DNA of 64,000 nucleotides from CANHBY01 sp046342195 (GTDB taxonomy: Bacteria > Pseudomonadota > Gammaproteobacteria > Burkholderiales > Burkholderiaceae_C): positions 20,313-84,312 of the forward strand of contig JBKDQE010000066.1 in NCBI GenBank assembly GCA_046342195.1, in the 5' to 3' direction. Position numbers and translations under genes: made by a program. This document shows, piece after piece, positions 44,310 to 53,205 of this stretch; positions within the stretch are counted from its first letter, which is position 1, and each line of letters opens with the position of its first letter. The notes below the pieces were generated by a model, which saw only the letters and a list, made by a program, of their open reading frames with translations, was not told the DNA's origin and searched no databases.

Positions 44310-45359
44310 TCATATAGAGGCCACACCGAGTGACCAGCGGGGCAAGACAGTGAAGGCATGATTCGGCACCTGGTGCAAAATGTTGCGCTGCCAACGCATC
44401 CCTGCGGCCAGGGCAATCATGGCACCGTTATCAGTGCACAAGTCAAGCTCGGGATAATACACACGCACATGAACTTGCTCACAGGCACGGTTGAGGCTCG
44501 AGCGAAGATGGCGGTTGGCCCCTACTCCGCCTGCCACAACAAGACGGGGTATTCCAGTGCAGTACAAAGCTGCTTTGGCCTTGTGTACCAAAACGTCGAC
44601 AATGGACTGCTCGGTTGCTGCAGCCAAGTCGGCGATGTCTTGATGGCTTGGAACCGGCCCCAGCTTCAGGAGTTGAGTTCGAACGGCAGTTTTAAGCCCT
44701 GCAAAAGAAAAATCAAGGTCTGAGCTGTGCATCAGAGGGCGCGGTAAGCTGAAACGACTGGCATCGCCCCCTTCTGCGATTCGCGACAACACTGGGCCGC
44801 CAGGGTAGCCCAGCCCCATGAGCTTGGCGGATTTATCAAAAGCTTCTCCAGCGGCATCGTCGATGGTTTCACCGAGGGTTTCGTAGCACCCGACATCAGT
44901 CACTTTCATCAATTGGGTATGCCCCCCGGAAACAAGCAGGGCAATGAAAGGAAACTCGGGAGAGTCTGTTGAGAGAAAAGCGGATAAGAGATGACCTTCA
45001 AGATGATGAATGCCTGCCAGTGGCACTTCAAGAGAAGCAGCCAGCGCAGCGGCCACCCCGGCCCCAACCAGCAAGGCTCCTGCCAAGCCGGGCCCTTGGG
45101 TGAAGGCAACGTGGTGAATGTCGTTCTTGCTCAGGCCCGCTTGATCAAGCACTGCAATGAGCAAAGGCAGCACCCGGCGAATGTGATCGCGGGAAGCCAA
45201 TTCAGGAACCACCCCGCCATAGGCTTGGTGCATATCGACTTGGCTGTGCAATGCATGACCCAGCAAGCGAGGAAGCCCGTCTCGGCTGCACTGAACCATG
45301 GCTACCCCCGTTTCGTCGCAAGAAGATTCGATCCCCAAAATATGATAACCCCCACTCAT
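44310..45359 (-). CDS. tsaD: tRNA threonylcarbamoyladenosine transferase TsaD
   Basis: This 349-residue ASKHA-fold enzyme transfers threonylcarbamoyl to A37 of ANN-decoding tRNAs, with TsaB and TsaE. It begins with GIESSCDETGVA, and the metal-binding His pair is in HHLEGHLLSAF (H119, H123). LLVSGGHTQL and the ANRHLRSSL near the C-terminus also fit. The ATG at 45359 starts at the conserved N-terminus; a 40-codon upstream extension is AT-rich and atypical. Confidence 0.97.
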   Translation of the reverse strand: MSGGYHILGIESSCDETGVAMVQCSRDGLPRLLGHALHSQVDMHQAYGGVVPELASRDHIRRVLPLLIAVLDQAGLSKNDIHHVAFTQGPGLAGALLVGAGVAAALAASLEVPLAGIHHLEGHLLSAFLSTDSPEFPFIALLVSGGHTQLMKVTDVGCYETLGETIDDAAGEAFDKSAKLMGLGYPGGPVLSRIAEGGDASRFSLPRPLMHSSDLDFSFAGLKTAVRTQLLKLGPVPSHQDIADLAAATEQSIVDVLVHKAKAALYCTGIPRLVVAGGVGANRHLRSSLNRACEQVHVRVYYPELDLCTDNGAMIALAAGMRWQRNILHQVPNHAFTVLPRWSLGVASI

Positions 45360-45743
45360 TAAACCGGATAAGCGGACATCCTCGTGACTGCTTATGCTGG
45401 GGTGGCGGATCAAATCATCAAAATTTTGGCTGCGATTTTGTGATTTTAAATTATTGATTTTTAAAGATTTTTTTCTCATAGGACTGACGCAAAACCTCGG
45501 GCCTGTGTGGGAAGTCGTTGCCAGGCCCTCTCGCCGTCATGCTGCGCGCAGTCGCAGCATCCAGAGCGCACAATGAATGGCAGGATGGGATCGTAAATAT
45601 TCCGAATTCCATGACTGATACGCGGAATGACACGGAGGCGGTTTAAACGACGGGACACTCTTGCGCCATCGGCCTTGATTGGCAAAATCCTTGCTGAGAT
45701 ACTCTGACATCTGGCCGGCCTTGGTGTGCGTAAGTCATGTCAA
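45360..45743. other. tsaD-ppsA intergenic region
   Basis: This region of 384 bases has no credible gene. The part near 45530-45640 has the look of an eroded intergenic palindromic repeat: attccg and cggaat arms at 45599-45636 are followed by atgacac, a string also found beside the pnp-leader hairpin. The tsaD-proximal part is A+T-rich and probably holds its promoter. Confidence 0.4.
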
Positions 45744-48152
45744 TTACTTTTGGGCTAAACGCTGCCAAGTGTCAATGACGGTGTCAGGGTTCAAGGAAAT
45801 GGATACGATGCCTTCTGCGGCAAGCCACTCGGCAAAATCAGGGTGATCGCTCGGGCCTTGACCACAAATACCAATATATTTACCCACAGCACGACAAGCC
45901 GAGATAGCCCGGGAGATCAGAGCCTTCACGGCAGGGTCGCGCTCGTCAAAATCTTTGGCGAGAATGTCCAGGCCCGAGTCACGATCAAGACCGAGGGTCA
46001 ATTGGGTCAGGTCGTTTGAGCCAATGGACATGCCATCAAAATATTCAAGGTATTGCTCAGCCAAGATGGCATTGCTGGGAATTTCGCACATCATGATGAG
46101 GCGCAGGCCATCTTGACCGCCTGCAGCAGCCCGCTTCAAGCCCCGCTCAGCGAGCATCTCGGTGACCTGCCGGGCCTGACCCAAAGTGCGAACGAAAGGC
46201 ACCATGATTTCTACGTTCGTCAAGCCCATGTCGTGACGAACTCGCTGAATGGCTTCACATTCCATGGCGAAGGCTTCACCAAAAGATTCACTCACATAGC
46301 GCGAAGCACCACGGAACCCCAGCATGGGGTTTTCTTCTTCGGGTTCATAACGAGAACCACCGATGAGCTTGCGGTATTCGTTACTTTTAAAATCACTCAG
46401 TCGAACAATAACGGGCTTGGGCCAAAAAGCTGCGGCAATGGTGGCGACACCTTCGGCGAGCTTGTCAACATAAAAAGCGCGAGGCGAGGCATGACCACGA
46501 GCCACAGACTCCACCGCTTTCTTGAGGTCAAGGTCAACATTCGGATAATCAAGGATGGCTTTAGGATGCACACCAATGTTGTTATTGATGATGAACTCAA
46601 GCCGGGCCAGCCCCACCCCACTGTTGGGCATTTGGGCAAAGTCAAAGGCTAACTGCGGGTTGCCGACATTCATCATGATTTTGACGGGGCAATACGGCAA
46701 TTCGCTGCGTACAACTTCAGTCACTTCGGTTTCCAAAAGGCCGTCGTAGATGTAGCCGGTATCACCTTCGGAGCAGGCCACGGTGACCAAGATTCCGGTA
46801 TTGAGTTGTTCGGTGGCATCACCGCAGCCCACAACTGCAGGAATGCCGAGCTCACGGGCAATGATGGCCGCATGGCAGGTACGCCCGCCGCGGTTGGTGA
46901 CAATGGCTGAAGCCCGCTTCATCACCGGCTCCCAGTTAGGGTCGGTCATGTCGGTGACAAGCACGTCTCCGGGCTGAACTTGATCCATCTCGGCCAGACT
47001 GTGAACGATGCGAACCGGCCCGGTACCAATTTTTTGGCCAATCGCCCGGCCTTCGGCCAGGATAGTTCCGCTGCCTTTGAGCCGGTAGCGTTGCTCAGGC
47101 TTGCCTTCTTGCTGGCTTTTGACCGTTTCAGGGCGGGCTTGAAGAATATAAAGTTTTCCGTCTAGGCCATCTTTGCCCCACTCGATGTCCATTGGGCGGC
47201 CATAATGCTGCTCAATGATGACTGCATAGCGAGCCAGTTCAGTGACATCAGCGTCTGAAAGCGAATAACGGTTGCGCATTTCGGTGGCAGTATCAACCGT
47301 CTTGACAAGCTTGCCGGAACCCGCTTTTTCTTGTGGCGAGGCAAACTCCATTTTGAGCAATTTGGAACCCAGGTTGCGACGGATGATGGCCAACTTGCCA
47401 CTCTTGAGAGCAGGTTTATGCACATAGAACTCGTCAGGGTTGACAGCGCCTTGCACCACAGTTTCGCCCAGCCCGTAGCTGGAGGTGATGAAAACAACCT
47501 CTTTGAAGCCGCTTTCGGTGTCAATGGTGAACATGACACCGGCGGCGCCCTGATCAGAGCGCACCATGCGCTGCACCCCTGCAGACAAAGCCACTTCACT
47601 GTGGTTAAAGCCCTTATGCACCCGGTAACTGATGGCACGGTCGTTGTAGAGGCTGGCAAAAACTTCTTTCATTTTGGTTAGCACTTCTTCAATGCCGACC
47701 ACGTTCAGAAAGGTTTCCTGCTGGCCGGCAAAGCTGGCATCGGGCAAATCTTCAGCTGTGGCAGAAGATCGTACCGCAAACGAGGCCTCGGGGTGGCCTT
47801 CAGTGAGGCGGGCGAACTCGGCGCGAATAGCAAGTTCGAGATCTGCCGGAAAGGGTGTGGACTCGACCCAGTGACGAATTTCAGCACCGGCTTCCGCCAG
47901 CGCCTTGACGTCTTCGGTGTTGAGCCAGGACAGTCGGGCCTCAATTTTCTCAGCCAATCCGTTGTGGCTCAAAAAAGCGCGAAAAGCATCAGCAGTTGTG
48001 GCAAACCCGCCGGGAACACGCACCCCGGAGGCGGCCAACTGGCTGATCATTTCGCCGAGTGAGGCGTTCTTGCCGCCAACGATCTCGACGTCAGTCATTC
48101 TTAGGTTTTCAAACGGAACGACCAAGGCGGTTGCCAAAGGGATGACTGACAT
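45744..48152 (-). CDS. ppsA: Phosphoenolpyruvate synthase
   Basis: This 802-residue enzyme converts pyruvate and ATP to phosphoenolpyruvate in gluconeogenesis. It has an N-terminal ATP-grasp domain (GGKNASLGEMI and FAVRSSATAEDLPDASFAGQ), the swivelling phosphohistidine domain (GGRTCHAAIIARELGIPAVVG, around residue 430), and the C-terminal barrel with the conserved CGQGPSDHP. The ATG at 48152 has GGAG 7 bases upstream. Its regulator ppsR is divergent. Confidence 0.98.
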   Translation of the reverse strand: MSVIPLATALVVPFENLRMTDVEIVGGKNASLGEMISQLAASGVRVPGGFATTADAFRAFLSHNGLAEKIEARLSWLNTEDVKALAEAGAEIRHWVESTPFPADLELAIRAEFARLTEGHPEASFAVRSSATAEDLPDASFAGQQETFLNVVGIEEVLTKMKEVFASLYNDRAISYRVHKGFNHSEVALSAGVQRMVRSDQGAAGVMFTIDTESGFKEVVFITSSYGLGETVVQGAVNPDEFYVHKPALKSGKLAIIRRNLGSKLLKMEFASPQEKAGSGKLVKTVDTATEMRNRYSLSDADVTELARYAVIIEQHYGRPMDIEWGKDGLDGKLYILQARPETVKSQQEGKPEQRYRLKGSGTILAEGRAIGQKIGTGPVRIVHSLAEMDQVQPGDVLVTDMTDPNWEPVMKRASAIVTNRGGRTCHAAIIARELGIPAVVGCGDATEQLNTGILVTVACSEGDTGYIYDGLLETEVTEVVRSELPYCPVKIMMNVGNPQLAFDFAQMPNSGVGLARLEFIINNNIGVHPKAILDYPNVDLDLKKAVESVARGHASPRAFYVDKLAEGVATIAAAFWPKPVIVRLSDFKSNEYRKLIGGSRYEPEEENPMLGFRGASRYVSESFGEAFAMECEAIQRVRHDMGLTNVEIMVPFVRTLGQARQVTEMLAERGLKRAAAGGQDGLRLIMMCEIPSNAILAEQYLEYFDGMSIGSNDLTQLTLGLDRDSGLDILAKDFDERDPAVKALISRAISACRAVGKYIGICGQGPSDHPDFAEWLAAEGIVSISLNPDTVIDTWQRLAQK

Positions 48153-48460
48153 GAAAAAACTCCGTGAAATTGATGAACCGGAACAACAGCCTTCGCAGAG
48201 ACAGCAACTCTCGGGCAAAGCTCAAGGGAAGATCACACACGCACCGGCTACAAGAGAGCCAAATCAGGATCAGTCAGGATCGAGTGAAAGTGCATGGGGA
48301 GCCTGCAAATGGAGTCACAATTTTAGGCGTTCTGAACGCAAATGCCTATGATTCAGGGCATTGCCAGTGTACGCTGTGTGACTCCTGAAACACTTTGGTG
48401 ACTCAACCGCGAGGCCGCTGAAATTGGGGCCTTTATTTTTTAGTTGACGATTTCTTGATT
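48153..48460. other. Divergent ppsA/ppsR intergenic region
   Basis: This 308-base region separates the divergent start codons of ppsA and ppsR. It must hold both promoters. I see no gene and no convincing operator. Confidence 0.4.
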
Positions 48461-49282
48461 ATGCCCCATCGAACCGTATTTTTTGTCTCGGACGGCACCG
48501 GCATCACCGCCGAAACCTTTGGAAATTCGATCCTTGCACAATTTCCGGGGCGCCCCAAACATGTGCGACGGCCATTCATTGACAGCATGGATAAGGCTCA
48601 TCAGGTCGTGAGGGAAATCAATCACATGGCGGAACTGGAAGGCAAGCGCCCGATTGTGTTTATCACCATTGTCGACAAAGACGTATTAAACCTGTTCAAA
48701 ACGCAGCCTAAGGCACTGGTATTGGATATGTTCAATACCTTTATTGAACCTCTGGAAGCCGAATTTGGAATCACTTCAAGCCACAGGGTCGGGCGCTTTG
48801 CGGACGTTGCGAAAAGCCAAGAATATAGCGACCGGATTGAAGCCATCAATTTTTCACTCAGCCATGATGACGGCCAGTCTTGCAAGAACTTGGCAGAAGC
48901 CGACGTTATCCTGGTCGGTGTCAGTCGCAGCGGAAAAACACCGACCTCGCTTTACCTGGCCATGCAGCACGGCGTGAAAGCCGCCAATTACCCGCTTATA
49001 CCCGAAGACTTTGAACGAGGCGTGATGCCGTCTTCACTGATACCCTTCAAGAGCAAATGTTTTGGTTTGACAATCAACCCTGATCGGCTCAGCCAGATTC
49101 GCAACGAGCGCCGCCCCCACAGCCAATACGCCTCTATTGAGAACTGCCGCGATGAGGTCAAACAAGCTGAAAATATGATGCGCCGTGAGGGCATTGCCTG
49201 GCTTTCAACCACTCACAAATCGATTGAAGAAATTGCCACGACCATTCTACGGGACCTTCGACCTGACCGCTTGATGTACTGA
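48461..49282 (+). CDS. ppsR: PEP synthase regulatory protein (kinase/pyrophosphorylase)
   Basis: This 273-residue DUF299 protein inactivates PpsA by ADP-dependent phosphorylation and reactivates it by phosphate-dependent dephosphorylation. The P-loop is GVSRSGKT at 153-160; FFVSDGTGITAE at the N-terminus is a family signature. It starts at the ATG 48461. The divergent ppsA gene encodes its target, so partner assignment is strong. Confidence 0.97.
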   Translation: MPHRTVFFVSDGTGITAETFGNSILAQFPGRPKHVRRPFIDSMDKAHQVVREINHMAELEGKRPIVFITIVDKDVLNLFKTQPKALVLDMFNTFIEPLEAEFGITSSHRVGRFADVAKSQEYSDRIEAINFSLSHDDGQSCKNLAEADVILVGVSRSGKTPTSLYLAMQHGVKAANYPLIPEDFERGVMPSSLIPFKSKCFGLTINPDRLSQIRNERRPHSQYASIENCRDEVKQAENMMRREGIAWLSTTHKSIEEIATTILRDLRPDRLMY

Positions 49283-49287
49283 CCGCC

Positions 49288-50100
49288 ATGCTCGATCTTT
49301 TGAATGAATGGGGCTTGCAGGGTATCAAGCCTTTGATCCCGGCACTTGTGCTGCCGCCGGTTCCCTTGATTTTGGCGGTGTGGGTGGGCGCCTTGATGCT
49401 GCCCACCCGCCGGGCCTGGGGCCGAGCCTTCATTGGCCTGAGCTGTGCTTGTCTTTGGCTTACCCATACCGTGGGCTGGAGTGATCTGTTGGCCCGGTGG
49501 GCCACGACCATACCAGAGGCCCTCACCCATGAACGCATCAACGAGTTAGGCCAGCAAACCATCCCTTCAGCGATTGTGGTGTTGGGTAGCGGGGTCGAAG
49601 ACTACGCACCTGAATATGGCACGGCCAATTTGACCGAGCTCTCGTTGGAACGGTTGCGTTATGCCATCAGCCTTTCGCGCAGCACACACCTTCCTATTGC
49701 CTTCAGCGGTGGAGCAGGTTGGGCCAGCCGCCAAAACGTGACTGAAGCCGAAACAGCCAGGCGAATTGCTTCCAGTGAATTCAGGGCAGCCATCCAATGG
49801 ATTGATTCCACTTCACGCGATACGCACGAAAATGCGGTCAATACCATTCAGATGCTCAAAAAAGACGGCATTCGGCATATCATTTTGGTGACCCACGGCT
49901 GGCATATGCGGCGGGCAGCTCACCTGTTTAAAAAACAAGTACAACACCAAAGTGCGCTCATAAGCATAGAAACGGCCCCCATGGGCTTGGGAGAGGTTTC
50001 CACATGGCCTGTCTTGCGGTGGCTTCCTTCCTCCGAAGGGGCTACAAGATCCCGACGCTTGACCCTCGAAATCATCGGGCAAATTTTTGGCCGCTATTGA
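49288..50100 (+). CDS. YdcF/ElyC-type DUF218 membrane protein
   Basis: This 270-residue protein has two N-terminal hydrophobic segments (about 15-38 and 46-65), then a periplasmic DUF218 domain. Family features are IVVLGSGVED, LPIAFSGGAG, DSTSRDTHENAV and ILVTHGWHMRRA. E. coli ElyC and SanA of this family affect envelope integrity and undecaprenyl lipid handling; the biochemical activity is not settled. It is 5 bases after ppsR, so they are probably co-transcribed. Confidence 0.88.
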   Translation: MLDLLNEWGLQGIKPLIPALVLPPVPLILAVWVGALMLPTRRAWGRAFIGLSCACLWLTHTVGWSDLLARWATTIPEALTHERINELGQQTIPSAIVVLGSGVEDYAPEYGTANLTELSLERLRYAISLSRSTHLPIAFSGGAGWASRQNVTEAETARRIASSEFRAAIQWIDSTSRDTHENAVNTIQMLKKDGIRHIILVTHGWHMRRAAHLFKKQVQHQSALISIETAPMGLGEVSTWPVLRWLPSSEGATRSRRLTLEIIGQIFGRY

Positions 50101-50464
50101 AGGGGCCGGGCGCCCCATTCAGCCCATTTCATTGAACATCAATCAAAGTTCAGCGAACTCTTGAGCATAACCTTTGCATTCATCTTAATCTGAGAAAGTC
50201 TCTCTTACTGGCTGAAAATCACCGCGCAACCCCCCCATTACTTCCAAACCACCCCTCAGAGTTTGACCCTTAACGCTGAATCGTCAAGAATCCTCTACAA
50301 GCAAGTGCTCTCCCCATGATCCGCTACGGCCAACAAGAGTGCAGCTTGGCTTTGTGCAACAAAGCCAGTCAACTTTGCCAAACTCAATTCAAAATAAGCA
50401 TGAGTGTCCTGTCATCATGATTAAATTCAGTGCATTGAATGCTCATTTTAAGGATAATCGAGGG
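50101..50464. other. Region upstream of rnpB
   Basis: This region of 364 bases has no supported gene. A perfect hairpin (ggctttg, tgcaa, caaagcc) lies at 50348-50366, and the sequence becomes A+T-rich towards rnpB with a possible -10 element gataat at 50453-50458 just upstream of the RNA start. A matching -35 element is poor. Confidence 0.35.
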
Positions 50465-50793
50465 GTGAAGTGGGCCAGGCCGCCGCTGGTGCAAGGGCCG
50501 AAAGGTTGTACTGGAGGAAGGTCCGGACTGCATAGGGCAACGTAGCAGCTAACGGCTGTCCACCGTGAGGTGAGGATCAGAGCAACAGAGACGAGCCGAT
50601 TGATTTCGGGTGAAACGGGCAATCTCTACGCGCAGCAATACCAAATAGGCACACAATGATCTGACCCGGAGAGTGTGCGGGTAGGTAGCATTGAGCCGCT
50701 CAGTGATGTGCGGCCCAGAGGAATGGCGGCCACGGTTGAGCCCTCGCAAGAGGTCTTAACCGCACAGAATCCGGCCTATCGGCCCACTTCACT
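50465..50793 (+). ncRNA. rnpB: RNase P RNA, bacterial class A
   Basis: This RNA of about 329 bases matures the 5' ends of tRNAs. The terminal helix P1 is formed by gtgaagtgggcc and ggcccacttcac. The conserved regions are present: ggaggaaggtccggact (CR I), agaggaatggcggccacg, and cacagaatccggcctatcg (CR V). It ends in a T-run (gttttt). All conserved features needed for activity appear intact. Confidence 0.96.
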
Positions 50794-50897
50794 GTTTTTG
50801 ATGTTTGCGATGATAGACCCTTTGTTTCCATGCAAGCGCAACGTTCAGCCGACTTGCTTTAGTAAGTCAGTCGTGTTTGCCTTCGCAGAGGTTCCTT

Positions 50898-51021
50898 AGG
50901 GCCTGTTAACACTGAAGATGCCAGATGCGTTGTTCTTCAAAAGGCCTTGGCAGCGCCGCGCGTCTTGCCCTGCGCCCCAATGACCGCGTTCGCACTGGCA
51001 TCTTGAGTGTTAACAGGCCCT
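50898..51021. repeat. 124 bp inverted-repeat (MITE-like) element
   Basis: The ends are 27 bp inverted repeats with one mismatch: the left end begins agggcctgttaacactgaag and the right end is its complement. The 70-base core is G+C-rich and non-coding. The outer part matches the palindrome after ssb (10262-10285). The flanking sequence shows no clear target duplication. Just before it (50886-50897) the text gcagaggttcc looks like the end of the other repeat family. The remaining 50794-50897 and 51022-51193 segments show no gene. Confidence 0.8.
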
Positions 51022-51193
51022 GGATCGTGCAAACAATTTCCAATCGCCCATGTTGAATGTTGTTTTACACCGGCCAAAGGCCATAAGGAAATTTAAAAAT
51101 GTCGCTTTCTTGTTTTTCAGTGCCTCATCGCTTACGACGCTTGTCGATGGGTTCACTGAATTGCTGTCTTGCCTTGATTTCAGGAGGGTTGCG

Positions 51194-51508
51194 ATGAATT
51201 CTTTGACAGAACTCGAAGAAAAAATCCTGGATCGCCAGGAGGCTGAGCGCAAAGCGCAAATCTGTGTACATATTGCTCACGCCATCAAGGTCAAGAAATT
51301 AACTCAGGTTGCTGCGGCTGAGTTGCTTGGCATTGATCAAGCCAAGGTGTCCCGAATCACTCGTGGAAAATTTCACGGTGTCAGCGAAACCAAGTTACTG
51401 GCCATGTTGGCGAAATTGGGGCACCGTGTCCGGATTCACATCGAGCCTCTGCTAGAGCAGGAGGCGGAAGTCCAGCTTAGTTTTGAAGAAGCCCGTGCAT
51501 TGGCGTGA
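51194..51508 (+). CDS. XRE-family HTH protein, HigA-like orphan
   Basis: This 104-residue protein has an XRE helix-turn-helix in the middle: QVAAAELLGIDQAKVSRITRG (about 44-64) followed by the KLLAMLAKLGHRVRI stretch seen in HigA-type antitoxins. AGGAGGG lies just before ATG 51194. HigA proteins normally pair with a HigB/RelE-type toxin. No toxin gene is visible on either side, so it is either an orphan regulator or the survivor of a broken pair. The 124 bp repeat lies 172 bases upstream. Confidence 0.85.
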   Translation: MNSLTELEEKILDRQEAERKAQICVHIAHAIKVKKLTQVAAAELLGIDQAKVSRITRGKFHGVSETKLLAMLAKLGHRVRIHIEPLLEQEAEVQLSFEEARALA

Positions 51509-51635
51509 AAAAAACACTCTTTTAGTGAAGCCAAATTCCAGCCCATGGGGCATTGATGATTCGATTTGATTGTAAAGTTCTTGCTGCTGCTGAGCATTGC
51601 AGCCGTGTTTTTAATTTCCAATTCAAGGATTGCTC

Positions 51636-51920
51636 ATGAAAAATCATCGTCTTGTTGTGTCTACGGCTTTGGCATCCGTGTTGTCTGTGGGCTTGATCGG
51701 GCCAGCATTTGCTCAAGCCAAGCCAGAAAAAGAAAAGTGTTACGGCATTGCCAAAGCTGGTAAAAATGATTGTGCATCGCTCAGTGGTGCCCACTCTTGC
51801 GCAGGCCAGGCCAAGGCAGACAATGAGCCCACCGAATGGAAATATGTTCCCAAGGGAACTTGTGCCCAGCTCGGTGGTATGAGTGCTGACGAGGCCAAGA
51901 AAAAGAGCGGCTTGAAGTAA
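51636..51920 (+). CDS. bufA1: BufA1-type bufferin precursor peptide (DUF2282)
   Basis: This 94-residue exported peptide has a Sec signal that ends at A-F-A, near residue 26. The mature part has four conserved cysteines: C35 (EKCYGIAKAG), C46 (NDCAS), C55 (HSCAGQ) and C76 (KGTC). This is the DUF2282/BufA1 pattern. Family members are ribosomally made peptides whose cysteines are modified by an MNIO enzyme (BufB) to bind copper. AAGGA precedes ATG 51636. It is followed 11 bases later by bufB. Function is inferred from family and context. Confidence 0.88.
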   Translation: MKNHRLVVSTALASVLSVGLIGPAFAQAKPEKEKCYGIAKAGKNDCASLSGAHSCAGQAKADNEPTEWKYVPKGTCAQLGGMSADEAKKKSGLK

Positions 51921-51931
51921 ATTGCTGTCGC

Positions 51932-52804
51932 ATGCCTGTGGCCAAGCCAAGCCCTCTCTCTGATGCTTCTGTGTGTGGCCTCGGGCTGCGTCAACCCCAC
52001 TATGCTTCTTTGATCGAACTTCGTCCTCCACTGGCTTCTGTCGAGGTTCATTCCGAAAACTTTTTTGGCGATGGAGGCCCTGCATTACTGACCTTGGGCA
52101 AGGTTCGCGAACTTTATCCTGTCAGTCTTCATGGCGTGGGCTTGGCGCTTGGTTCTGCCGCCGGAATTGACCCTTGGCATCTTGAACGATTGGCAAGCTT
52201 GGTTGATCGGGTGGATCCCGTTCGGGTGTCGGATCATGCCAGTTTTGCCCGGGCCCCTATGCCCGACAGTCCGCGTATTGTGCATGCCAATGACTTGCTG
52301 CCGGTGGCATTTACCCCGGCCTCTCTGGACATCATGGTTCGGCATGTGTCTCAGGTTCAAGACCGTTTGAAGCGAACCCTCTCAGTAGAAAATCTTTCTG
52401 CGTACTTGGGCTGGGCTGATGATTCTTTGCCAGAACCTGAGTTTTTTAATGAATTAGTGCGCCGCAGCGGTTGCCGTTTACTCGTCGATTTGAATAATTT
52501 GGTTGTCAATGCAATGAATGCCAGCTTGGATCCCGTGGCTGATGCCTGTGATTGGGTCGATGCTGTTCGAGGCGCTGATGTGGAAGAAATTCATCTGGCC
52601 GGATTTCATGATTTGGGCGATATTGTGATTGACGACCATGGCAGCCCAGTGCATGAATCAGTCTGGAGGGTTTACCAGCATGCCATCAAACGGTGGGGGC
52701 CTGTTGCGACCATTGTTGAATGGGATACCCATGTGCCTGGCTTTGATATTTTGCTGGGTGAAGTGAGTCGAGCCGAGGAAATGGTCAAAAAAAACAGGCC
52801 CTAA
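51932..52804 (+). CDS. bufB: MNIO-family peptide-modifying enzyme BufB (DUF692)
   Basis: This 290-residue TIM-barrel protein of the multinuclear non-heme iron oxidative enzyme family has the expected metal ligands: EVHSENFF, SLHGVGLALGS, VSDHASF, SVENLSAY, LLVDLNNL, EIHLAGFHD and VEWDTHVP. It is predicted to convert cysteines of BufA1 to thiooxazole or related rings. In many genomes a DUF2063 partner (BufC) and a DoxX protein follow; here the next gene is convergent, so this is a two-gene version. The last codons lie in a short motif (aacaggccctaatcag) also found after ssb. Confidence 0.93.
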   Translation: MPVAKPSPLSDASVCGLGLRQPHYASLIELRPPLASVEVHSENFFGDGGPALLTLGKVRELYPVSLHGVGLALGSAAGIDPWHLERLASLVDRVDPVRVSDHASFARAPMPDSPRIVHANDLLPVAFTPASLDIMVRHVSQVQDRLKRTLSVENLSAYLGWADDSLPEPEFFNELVRRSGCRLLVDLNNLVVNAMNASLDPVADACDWVDAVRGADVEEIHLAGFHDLGDIVIDDHGSPVHESVWRVYQHAIKRWGPVATIVEWDTHVPGFDILLGEVSRAEEMVKKNRP

Positions 52805-53205
52805 TCAGGAACGCTCATGAGCCCAAAGCGGCCACATGATTGCTGAGGGAAGTGCTGATTTAATACCTTTAAACGAGCCGAGGCTTCCTGCTCATTGTGG
52901 TAGAGTGCAATCAACAAGAAAACATCTGAGCGTAAATGCCACAGTGCCGACAATGAGTGGGCATAGCGTATTCTCATGGTCAGGCAGGCGGCTTCACGGT
53001 TGTCGACATCACTCAGGGCTTGGGAAAAATTTTCGCGGGCCCATTCAAGGGCTGAATGATGTCCCTTTGGCTTCAGCATAGGCACGCCGTGACGGCCTGA
53101 TTCGCGGCTTGTCAGCGATGAATCGTTCTGTCCTGCAGGCGATGCTGCCATTGTCAGCAAATAAGAGGGGTGCGTGATGCAACGAAAAATTCGTCCCCAA
53201 TTCAT
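52801..53205 (-). CDS. Hypothetical protein, 134 residues
   Basis: I do not recognise this protein. It has a short Ser/Ala-rich N-terminal region (no convincing signal peptide), then a helical, Arg/Leu-rich second half with repeated Ala-Leu and the stretch SALWHLRSDVFLLIALYHNEQEA. The start at 53205 is supported by GGGAG 7 bases upstream. It is convergent with bufB; the two stop codons overlap by 2 bases. It may be a Burkholderiales-wide conserved hypothetical. Confidence 0.6.
   Translation of the reverse strand: MNWGRIFRCITHPSYLLTMAASPAGQNDSSLTSRESGRHGVPMLKPKGHHSALEWARENFSQALSDVDNREAACLTMRIRYAHSLSALWHLRSDVFLLIALYHNEQEASARLKVLNQHFPQQSCGRFGLMSVPD

Noticed and set aside
51050..51193. HigB/RelE toxin partner upstream of the XRE gene
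   Set aside because: The in-frame extension has only a weak LF...GF resemblance and is far too short; a strong ribosome site at 51194 marks the start of the XRE protein.
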